DNA from: Adineta vaga
Lineage: Eukaryota; Rotifera
Direction of reading: 5' to 3'
NCBI GenBank assembly: GCA_021613535.1
Contig: CP075492.1
Span: 12,710,001 to 12,774,000 of the forward strand
Length of the DNA: 64,000 nucleotides
Part shown: positions 36,939 through 46,862 of the stretch, piece after piece
Layout of the letters: each line of letters starts with the position of its first letter
Numbering within the stretch: position 1 is the first letter of the stretch
Notes under the pieces: generated by a model
Database searches by the model: none
Told to the model about the DNA's origin: nothing
The model's input: the letters and a program-made list of their open reading frames with translations, nothing else
Made by a program: the position numbers and the translations under genes

Positions 36939-38744
36939 ATGGCACATGCATTTGATAATCGAAACTTTATTCCTGGAAAACAACAAACATTCTATTCACT
37001 CGTTTCACCATCATCACGTCCAGATATAACAAATGTTCTTTGGGAAGCATCATCATCATCATCACCATCGCCAAGAATTTCATCAGCATCACCACAGGCT
37101 TCACCAAAACCAAATCATCCTCCACCAACTTATGAAGAAAGTATTTTTAATAAGGCATTAGCTAATCGTCATAGTTCACGATCTTCACTTCATTCACCAT
37201 CCATTCGATATCATTCCAATAATCAGCAACAAGAAAATAGTCCTAATCCAACGGCATATGTTTCGTATTCATTACCATCGACACCAAATGATACAAATCA
37301 TTCTCAGCGACAACAATCAACAACAGGTAAATAAAGAAGTTAACTCACATATAATACTAATATTCACTTTAGATGGATATTTTCCATTCGCTCCACCTCA
37401 TCGAAGTTCTGATACAAAACCTCCACCACCTGCTCGTATGCCTAAAGTTCCATCTACAATAAATAATACTTCTATTCATCGTATAAATGCTCCTCCTCCT
37501 CTTCTCCTCAATATTCACCAAGTGGAATGAAAACAAGTACAACCTACCTTAATACTACTCAATTATATATTAATCAAACTTCACCTCCACCACCCCCACC
37601 ACGTTATCCACTTCAACCACCAGCAATTCCTCCACGAAGTTCACCTATATGTCATCAAACCAATGCTAAAACGACTTCAGATCTTCCTTCAATCGCAGCA
37701 TCACCGAAACCAACTAGTCAAACGATTTATCGTTCACCTGTTGTCTCATCAACATCAAAACGAAATGATCTTGCACTTGAAAGACAATTTAATTCACTGT
37801 CAATTAATAACACTCATCTTCATGAAACAAATAATGGATCTAATCTTCGACAATATTCTATTGGTCATTGTCAAAAATGTCATGAATCAATTCTAAATAC
37901 CGATGATTCTTGTGATATACGTAATCAAATGTATCATACTTCATGTGCAAACTGTATTATATGTGGACGCTCAGTAAAAACGAAACATTATTTTGTTAAA
38001 GATCAATTATATTGTGAAGAAGATTTCTTGGTAAAATTGAATAATTGAAAATAACAATATTAGAACTTGTTCGTCTTCTTCTATTTAGTATACAGGTTTC
38101 CATCAAACACTTGAACATTGTATATCTTGTGGACATCTAATAACTGATACAGTAAATGAAATATTTCACTGATTTATTTTGATGAAAAAAAAATGATTTT
38201 TTTTTCTCTAGGTTTTACAAGCACTTGGTCAATCCTATCATTTAACATGTTTTAAATGTTCAAAATGTTCCACATGCTTAGATGGTGTACCATTTATTAC
38301 GGATAAAGATAAAAATCTGTTTTGTTTACATGATTATCATATGTAAAGTATTACTATTTGGTAAAAACAATATAACTATGGAATGTATCTTCTAGAACCT
38401 ATGGACCACGATGTGATAAATGTTCAAATCCAATTTGCCCCGAAGATGTAAAAATAGAAAAAACAAAGAATTTTCTTCAACAAAATGTTTTTTTTTTGAT
38501 TATTTTAGGGATCGAATGAAACTGTACGAATTATTTCGATGGGTAAAACATTTCATGTTCAATGTTATCAATGTCAAGTATGTATTTATGATAATATTAA
38601 ACGAAAAAGTAAATGAGATCTTATTTTTAGGATTGTTCATTACAATTAAATGATGAGCCCGATCGTCGTTGTTATCCATTGGGTGATGTCTTACTTTGTC
38701 AAGCATGTTGTCGTCGACGTCTTGCATCTATTAATCACAAATGA
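36939..38744 (+). CDS. Three-LIM-domain protein, Ajuba/LIMD1/zyxin type (copy 2), with apparent frameshift
   Basis: The N-terminal half is Ser/Pro/Gln-rich with a PPPTYEES motif, a PPxY ligand for WW domains such as those in YAP. The C-terminal half has three LIM domains (CQKCHESI...YCEEDFL; CISCGHLI...CFKCSKCSTCLDG...CLHDYH; CDKCSNPICPED...CYQCQDCSLQL...CQACCRRR). Architecture and exon breaks match the paralogue at 23,573. Between the Pro-rich part (frame ending NIHQVE, stop 37530) and the LIM part (frame open through MKTSTTYLN) the reading frame slips by one inside a CTCCTCCTCCTCTTCTCC tract at ~37,495-37,512. No intron I can draw restores the frame. This may be a real frameshift or a sequencing slip. 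Confidence 0.75.
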
Positions 38745-39562
38745 TTATGCTAAACATAAAAATAAAATATACATTTCTTTTTCTATTTCTGATATGATTT
38801 CGCCATGAATAAAATTATTATTTTCTCGTGTTCTTATTCAAAAAAAACAAAAGAGAAGCAATATCATTGTTTTTGTATCTTTGACAAAGAGTTTACACTA
38901 GAAAATAGTACAATTATCAATTAAAAACGAATATTGAGAAGGGCATGATAATATTTTTCGTCTTATAGACATGAATAAAATGCGTTTAATGTTGCTAATT
39001 AGAATTATTAGAGAAATTTTGATTTTAGAAGAAGAAGCAGAAGAGAAAATGACTCGGATATGATGTTCTATCAAGGACAAGTTCGAATGAAGAAAAAGAT
39101 TCGTACATTGTCATCATGTTCAAAATGATTAGATTTCTGTAAGTTCGATTCTCTCCCCTTTTTCCTATTCACTGAAGTGAGAACAGAACGGTTAACAAGG
39201 AAAAAAAAGTCAGTCACCCATTATATATAGTCATCCTCAATAACGTTTTTTGTACATTTATATACATATATATATAGGTATATTTATTGGTGTTTTGACA
39301 GATGAAATATCTATCGGCAGGTTACCTGTCACAGTCATGGCTCTTCATTTTCTTTACTTCATAGCTGAATAAACGTGTGTTAGGGTAGGAAAAAGAAGGT
39401 AATAGTCGGGTGACTGCACACATTGATTATTTCTCGATGATAATGTGACGGCCATGAATTTTTCAAAAATTTTAAATAATATTTATTTCCAATTATTCTT
39501 AGGATGAAAAGGTATATTATTTAATTTATTGTCATTAGTGATTTTTTTCTAGAATAAAGAAG
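38745..39562. other. Intergenic, nothing recognised
   Basis: This is the 3' flank of LIM copy 2 (AATAAAAT near 38760) and the 5' flank of the phosphatase gene. It has A/T-rich and TATATA-type runs near 39,260-39,275. No coding frame is supported. Confidence 0.35.
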
Positions 39563-40755
39563 ATGTGTGCAAAAAAATTTAATGCATATTTTGATCCTGC
39601 AAATTTCTTTTTTGGACAATCACGTAAACGTGCTGCAGCAAAATATGATACCGATGATGGAACAAATGAAGAATCTGGTTATTATAGTTCATCACATCAA
39701 TCGGGCAGTGACACAAGTGATGCACCTCTTCGTTTCATCATTATTCGACATGGAGAACGTGTTGATGTTATGTTTGGTGCTGGTTGGTCACAACGTGCTT
39801 TCGATCAAAATGGTCGTTATTATCCATTTGATACGAATATGCCACCATCATTACCACATCGAACAAATTGGTTAGATTATGATGTCGATACACCATTAAC
39901 TGCTAAAGGTTTATCTCAATCATGGAATGTTGGCAATGTTCTCCATAGATATAATTTACCGGTAACAGCTTGTTATTCATCACCAGCTTTTCGTAGTATT
40001 CAAACAGCCGATCGAATATTGGAAGGCATGGGTCGAAAAGGTAAATACAGATTTCTTGAATCTTTATCATCATTTCGATTTATTTATTCATTTATTAAGG
40101 ACATGTTGCATTACGACTTGAACTTGGTCTTTTTGAATGTACGTCTTGGTATGCACGATCACCAATTAATTTTATGCCTGATTCCGAACTAATCAATGGT
40201 GGTTATAACATTGATACACGTTATCGTTCACAAACGAGTGATCTTCGTTTATTAGAAAATGAATATCAATATTATGATCGATCGAAAGAAACAATGAAAA
40301 AAATTATAAAATTACATCGAAAAACAGGTGGAACAGTATTACTTGTTGCACATGCACCTAGTCTCGAAGTCCTTACACGTCATTTAATGAATGGACAACC
40401 GAGACCTGAACGATTAGCTGAACTTGCTGGTAAAGTTGATTTTTGTAGTATGACTGTTGTTGAAAGAGAATCATCGGTAAAACCATGGCAATTTCGTTAT
40501 TCACTTGATGAACAAGCGAATCAAGGTATTTGGCAACAACATTTACAACTACAACATTCAAATAGCGCTTCAATTCCTTCGAAAACTCCAACTCCAACAA
40601 CAGCAACAACAGCACCAGCACCAGCATCATCAACACCAGCAGCTTATCAACCTCCACTTACATTTACGAATTACTTAGCAAAACCAGTAAATCCAACACC
40701 ACAACTTCAATTTTTTGGGCAACAAGAAGCTTTTCCACCTTACTTTGTTTTATGA
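39563..40755 (+). CDS. Histidine phosphatase, UBASH3/TULA-type PGM domain
   Basis: There are two exons (39563-40040 and 40100-40755), giving 377 aa. The phosphoglycerate-mutase-like domain has FIIIRHGERVD (phosphohistidine RHG motif), TPLTAKGLSQS, ACYSSPAFRSIQTADRIL, LGLFECTSWY, NIDTRYR and VLLVAHAPSLE (second catalytic His). These match the C-terminal domain of UBASH3A/B and insect ecdysteroid-phosphate phosphatase. The UBA and SH3 domains of UBASH3 are absent. The N-terminal ~55 residues are polar. The C-terminal ~70 residues are Pro/Thr/Ala/Gln-rich. It is likely a phosphatase; the substrate is unknown. A TTTTTTCTAG acceptor lies 10 nt before ATG. Confidence 0.85.
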
Positions 40756-41154
40756 GTCTTTTTCGTATCAATCATCGATATTTTATTGTAATATTCTCTC
40801 TCAACAAAAAAAAATGATCGTATATTTGTTATTCAACAGAAACTGTAGTTGCAATGATACATGTTTTAATCATAATCGATCAAAATCTCTTCAGATCTAC
40901 CACATATTTTCGAAATTGTGCAATCTAAAATATGATTTCCGTTCTTCACAATGAATCTTTGCCTGAAGATTCAATGAAGATGGTATCATCCAATATTTTA
41001 TCGAATTTTCTTCTACACTAATAAAATAAGATTCAATCGTTGTATTTACAGGTTCTAGTCAGACGGTCATATGAGAAAATCTCATAAGTTGAATTAAATG
41101 GAATGTAAAATCACGCTTATGAGAAATAGTATCTACTGTTATACTGCTTTAATC
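40756..41154. other. Intergenic, nothing recognised
   Basis: This is the 3' flank of the phosphatase gene. It is A/T-rich with no supported frame. It leads into the palindromic repeat. Confidence 0.35.
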
Positions 41155-41245
41155 AAGGGGAAACAATGTGATTTCTTGATTTCTACGATTTCCAATTGAT
41201 TTCTAGTTGATTTCTTGTCTGGAAATCACATTGTTCCCCCTTGCG
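41155..41245 (+). mobile_element. Palindromic MITE-like repeat, left copy
   Basis: This ~90-bp element has near-perfect terminal inverted repeats of ~22 bp: it begins CAAGGGGAAACAATGTGATT and ends with the reverse complement AATCACATTGTTCCCCCTTG. Between them are repeated TGATTTCT motifs. It would fold into a hairpin. A related copy in the opposite orientation lies at 45,107-45,207. It has no coding capacity. Short size, inverted termini and copy number fit a miniature inverted-repeat transposable element; target-site duplication could not be decided by eye. Confidence 0.7.
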
Positions 41246-41310
41246 TCTATACCAACAGTTGTAAATATATACAAATATGGAACAGAGGAATTTTTATTTT
41301 ATTCTTTTTT

Positions 41311-43070
41311 TCAATAAATATTTTTATAAATGGCATCACCCTTTTTCACTACCTTCTTCATTTCTTTCACATCATGAACTCTGACAATATCAGTGTTCTG
41401 TTGTATGCATGCCATAATGGTTGCTCCAGTACTGATAACTCTATCACGTGCAATAGGTCCATCACAAATAGTACCCGAAAACTTCTTTCTCGAAGGACCT
41501 AGAAGAGTAACCATACCATTGAAAGTTAAATGAATTTGTTCAATATTTTCTTCGCAATGTTCAGTAACCAACATTGAGTATTTTTTAAAACACGAAGCAT
41601 ATTTAATGACACTTAAGTTTTGTGATAAATTCTTTGCAAATCCAATACCAGCATCTGTGATGATTTGCCATTTTCTGATACCACTTTTGAATCCTTTCAA
41701 TATTTGTAAGCCTAATTCTCGAGATATTCCATTAATCAAATTGGCGACTTGTACACTCCAATTTTCGACACTAAATGAAGAATTTAAAGGACCAACCATG
41801 TATTCATTTATATCTTCGTTATTCATATTGGACTCGTAATTATTTAATGTAGACATTGTTGAAGGCGTGCCTCGTGTATGATTCATTATATATGGACATC
41901 CGTACTTTGCAACAACATCAAATATTTTCGGCTCATATAATCCCATAGAAATATCATTAATAATATCAGCACCAGCTTCCAAACATTGCTCAGCAACGTT
42001 CGCTCTGCAAGTGTCTACGGAAATAGGACAGGTAGATCATTTCTCATTTTCGGATTTTCGGAGTATTTTGACCACAGATAGAACACGTCGAAGTTCTTCT
42101 TCTTCACTAGGTGCAATACTACCTGGTCTTGTCGAAACACCTCCAATATCTAATATAGTAGCACCTTCATCTAACAATCGTAATGCAGTGGTTTCTATCT
42201 TTTCAGCAGTAGCATTATAATTATCACCTCCATCACTAAAAGAATCAGGAGTTATATTCATAATACCCATGATCAAAGTTTGATGTTTGTATTTTAATTG
42301 ATCAAGTTTTAAAGGATTTTTATCATGATCTAATTCTAATCGTAGAACTGGTATAATTTGTAAAAGATCCGATCATTCTTGGAGCGTTTCATCTTGTTTA
42401 CCAGTTAACAACTGAGTCAAATGGTGATGAATAGGTTCAGCAGTAACCGGATGCAAAGTATCAGAGCTAAGAAGTTCACATAAAGGTTGTAAGACAAATG
42501 ATCTTTCCAACATGGATTGATGAGGAATAATCAAATCATTGGTATTGAAAATAATATTATCGTACACTAAAATATCTAAATCAATTGATCTTGGTCCATT
42601 ATTGATCTTTTTGATTCTATTAATATATTCACACTCGATTTCTTTGCATTTCTTCAGTAAATCATGTGGCGAAAGATCATTGAACGAAATTTTAATAACT
42701 CCATTAAAAAAATCAGGTTGATTCTTATAATACATTGGCTTGAATATATATAAAGAGGAAGTAGATGAAATATTGATTTTAGCTTTTTCTAAATAATATA
42801 ATGCCTCTTTGATGTTTCTAATTTGATTACCTTGATTAGAACCTAAAGGAATATGAGCAATATGATTTTGTTTTTTGATAAAAGCAGACTCATCACTCGA
42901 AGTTGAGAAATTAAACTGTAGTTATTAGTTCCATCTTCTGAAAAGAATCTTTGTTCATAATTGAACTCACACCTCTTCTATCGGTAAAAGGAATAGCATT
43001 TGGTTTGGTAACTTTAACAAAGACATTTTCAATGTTATTCTTTGAAGTAATTAGTTGACCAATTTTCCTC
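41311..43070 (-). pseudogene. FOL1: Fused folate-synthesis gene, FolB remnant + FolK + FolP, with two in-frame TGA codons
   Basis: Reading minus, a FolB (dihydroneopterin aldolase) C-terminal remnant (NIENVFVKVTKPNAIPFTDRRG) is joined by a 55-nt intron (42970-42916, GTGAGT...ACAG) to FolK. FolK, the pyrophosphokinase, has IPLGSNQGN, QPDFFNGV, GPRSIDLDILVYD and FVLQPLCE. The same frame continues into FolP, dihydropteroate synthase, with [72 protein letters not shown] and RVHDV. Order is that of fungal FOL1. Two TGA codons interrupt one frame, at 42373-42375 (FolK-FolP linker) and 42037-42039 (just before ISVDT). The 5' FolB part is missing. Animals normally lack this pathway, so the gene was probably acquired horizontally and is now probably defective, unless TGA is read through. 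Confidence 0.85.
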
Positions 43071-43142
43071 TCTCAAACAATATATACAACATAAAGTGCT
43101 TTTATATTCTCTAGTAACATCACAACCAGTTTATTTGCATAA

Positions 43143-44751
43143 TCAATAAATCATATTTGTAGAAGTTCCGCATCCGGAAAGTAATCTTTTAAATGCGTTG
43201 GGAGTGGAACTTCGGAAGGTATATATATATATATGAAGCAATTTAGTACAATTGACTCGTGTTGCTTCTCTTGAAAAATGATGTGTTACTGCATCTAAAG
43301 TTTCATAAGTGACATCAACGTCGAGTTTTCTTGTTAAGCGTGTTTTGGTATCTAGTAGAAATTGTTCGACATAATCATCGTGACCTTCATCAAGAATAAG
43401 TTCGGTAAGATGAGGATAGTGAACCACTGATAAATGTTGACCGTTATCCGTTGATTGTCGCGAAAATTTGTTTTTCTGTGGTTGTTTATTGACTATAGTT
43501 AATATTTTCATGGATGGAAATGATTTAGCAATTCGAACAAAAAAAATTATGTTCAAATGGACGTTCATCAAATAATGAAACTTCACAAACATGTCTAAAT
43601 ATTTCATTTGGTAGATTATTTGTAATACCATGGTAATATTTTGCATAATATGGAAGTGAATAAATATGACATTGACCTTGTTTAAGATTTGAAAAATAGT
43701 CAACACGTGACGTAACTTTGTGAGAAAGAAAATCTTTGAATGAAACTTGAATATCTTCATTTGATAGTAAAGAAATCTGATTGTCGAGATATATAGTTGA
43801 ACGTATATTAAAGATAAATTTCTTCATTTGTAATAAATGATCAAAAATAACTTGTTTAATATGATAGCCATCAATAAATCTTCTCTCATTAATTACTGCA
43901 ATACATAAATCAAGTTCTTCTAGATTTACCATCCGATACAGAAGCGGTAAAATAAGTTCGCTGTATTCATTTGTTTTCCATTTACAACGTAAGGAGAAAC
44001 GTTTCAGATTAGGTAATTGTTTCTAAAAGAAATCAATGCTTTCAATATAAGTTAGAAATGAATCTGAATAATTTACTTTATTATCAACTGGTATCCATGG
44101 AGGAAAAATGTGAAGGATATCTATATACAAGTCCCGAAGTTGATCGAAACGACCATCAAGTAAATAAAGACAATCGATAAAATCCTCTAAATTGATCCGC
44201 AATTCTAATAAAATTGAAGTGGAAATAGTTGGAAGACATAATCGAAAGGATAATCTCTGGCATCGAAATAAAAATGGACCGAAACACAAAGATCGCAATT
44301 TGGAACTTGCCGCTATAATACGTGTAAATATATACACATTCCCATCATTTGCTACAGTTGGCATTCTACGTTGCACAATATCGATGACCAATGATGAAAT
44401 TTGATTTTGAAGTATATGAATTAAAGAAGCTTGAGGGTGGGTGTGGGTGTGGGTGTGGGTGTGGGTGTGGGTGTGGGTGTGGGTGTGGGTGTGGGTGTGG
44501 GTGTGGGTGTGGGTGTGGGTGTGGGTGTGGGTGTGGGTGTGGGTGTGGGTGTGGGTGTGGGTGTGGGTGTGAGTGTGGATGTGGGTGTGGGTGTGGGTAA
44601 TACTCGTCTCTTCATACCCAACCTTTGAAGTAATTTCATCGTGATCCTGAAGATATGAGTCATAGTAAAAGAAGCTAAAAAAAACATTCCTTCTAAATAA
44701 TACTAGGATTACCGAGAAGAGATAGAAGACATTTTTTGAACACATGTTCAA
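43143..44751 (-). pseudogene. LRR/F-box-like family gene, broken
   Basis: The segments are KLRSLCFGPFLFRCQRLSFR...LLELRINLEDFIDCLYLLDGRFDQLRDLYIDIL; then LPNLKRFSLRCKW...YRMVNLEELDLCIAV; then HLLQMKKFIFNIRSTIYLDNQ...FKDFLSHKVTSRVDYF; then RIAKSFPSMKILTIVN and YPHLTELILDEGHDDYVEQFLLDTKTRL. The repeated L..L.L pattern and the wording match a large family of leucine-rich, often F-box-containing proteins that I associate with bdelloid genomes; no F-box is visible here. Breaks are a one-base slip at a T8 tract (~43,540), the TGTGGG array (44,439-44,598) in the 5' part, and no clear start. Role unknown; such proteins may be substrate adaptors. Confidence 0.6.
44439..44598 (+). repeat. Interstitial (TGTGGG)n array
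   Basis: About 160 bp, roughly 26-27 units, of the hexamer read on the plus strand as TGTGGG are almost perfect. Two variant units (GAGTGT, GGATGT) lie near the right end. The long Gly-Val, Cys-Gly, Thr-Pro and Thr-His frames through it are artefacts of the repeat. TGTGGG is the telomeric repeat I know from bdelloid rotifers. The G-rich strand runs toward higher coordinates. It lies inside a leucine-rich-repeat gene remnant. Confidence 0.85.
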
Positions 44752-44884
44752 AAATATAGAATATTCGTTCTTATTTTAATGAGATAAAATTACTAATTAA
44801 ATTTATATTAGATGAAAATGAAAATGATAAAAAATTTCAATCGGAAAAATTGAATTTATTTGATTTTTTCTTTGTTACAATATG

Positions 44885-45106
44885 TCTTAATCATCGTCGT
44901 GCTTTATCTGATAAACTACAATGTTGTAATGAAAGAACTTTTAATGTTTGATTTCGTTCAAGAATTTCTATAAGAATTTGCAATGATTGATCTGTTATAA
45001 ATTTATTAAATGAAACATATATATTTTTCTAATGAAGAATTTGATTGAGAAAGAATTTTTGCAAATAATGGAATACCTTGATCAGATATTCCAGTATTAT
45101 GTAAAG
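44885..45106 (-). pseudogene. Ribonuclease-inhibitor-type LRR fragment
   Basis: Reading minus from the edge of the right-hand repeat gives HNTGISDQGIPLFAKILSQ, SSLEK, then after a slip in an AT-run SFNKFITDQSLQILIEILE, NQTLKVLSLQHCSLSDKARR. That is about two NLRC3/RNH1-type leucine-rich repeats. The frame shifts once at ATATATAT (~45,020) and ends with TGA at 44,891-44,893 (CGA CGA TGA TTA). The 5' side is cut exactly where the palindromic repeat begins. It is a remnant and not expected to function. Confidence 0.65.
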
Positions 45107-45207
45107 TAAGGGGGAACTATGTGATTTCCAGACAAGAAATCAATAGAAATCAATAGAAATCGAAAAGGTGATTTCAAATCAAGAAATCACATTGTTTCCA
45201 CTTGGTT
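45107..45207 (-). mobile_element. Palindromic MITE-like repeat, right copy, inverted
   Basis: This is a copy of the element at 41,155, in reverse orientation. It begins AAGGGGGAACTATGTGATTT and ends AAATCACATTGTTTCCACTT. The terminal repeats are slightly degenerate compared with the left copy and the middle holds extra ATAGAAATC repeats. The two copies enclose a 3.9-kb block with the folate gene, the broken LRR gene and the TGTGGG array. Confidence 0.7.
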
Positions 45208-45654
45208 TTAATTCTACAGAGGTTATCGATCGCACTTTGGATGAGATTTTAAACATCTGTATGCACTTTATTGTTTTTTTGCAAAATATGTTCGCTAAAA
45301 TTAGAAATCAGTTGGGTCGAATGATTCGATATATATAAACCATAGGGGGGGAAAGACAAACGATGTTTTGTATCATTATTACCTCGATCTTGATTGATCA
45401 ATTGATTTCGAAAATCGTCTGAAAATAGAACCGATATTTCCTATCGAAACTTATCAATCACTAGAAAACAACAAAAGAATCTAAAAATACAGAGACATAT
45501 ATGAGAAGACGAAAGCATTTATGCAGCTAGCTACAATATTCACGGGCCTACTATTCCATCTGGTGTTATTCACATAGTCGATTATGCGTTCCTTTTTAAA
45601 GCAGATTCTTTTCTTTTTCTATTAGGCTGTTTTTATTAACTATTCAATATTAAA
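45208..45654. other. Intergenic, 5' flank of astacin gene
   Basis: The sequence is A/T-rich with a G8 run near 45345-45352. T-rich sequence followed by AG near 45,612-45,627 may be a leader acceptor for the astacin gene. No coding frame. Confidence 0.35.
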
Positions 45655-46545
<891 letters not shown>

Positions 46546-46862
46546 AAAACGATTATGTATTATGAATGAGCAAAAAATAAATCTTTTGAATAACAATCTG
46601 TTTTCGATAATCTTTATTTTTTCATAGAAAAAAGAAAAAGAAAATCTTATCAAAAGAAAAACAAGAGCAATATTTATAATCTATAGACATACCACCAACT
46701 GCACATTGACAAGAAAAACTATGTGTAAAACAATTTCCAATAAATAAAATTGTAAAAAAAACAAACAAACAAAGAAACAAACATTTGACTGAGCCATTGA
46801 ACAAAAGAAAAATAGAAATTGAAACTTAAACTATTCATCTACTACCCATACATATACGTATT
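46546..46862. other. 3' flanks of converging genes
   Basis: The astacin gene (plus) and the FGF-like gene (minus) end here. The sequence is A/T-rich. The open frame 46622-46804 (minus, Phe/Cys-rich) is probably chance. Confidence 0.4.

Noticed and set aside
44391-44628. Long open frames of Gly-Val, Cys-Gly, Thr-Pro and Thr-His repeats
   Set aside because: A hexanucleotide repeat is open in several frames by construction; no start, splice or domain context supports translation.
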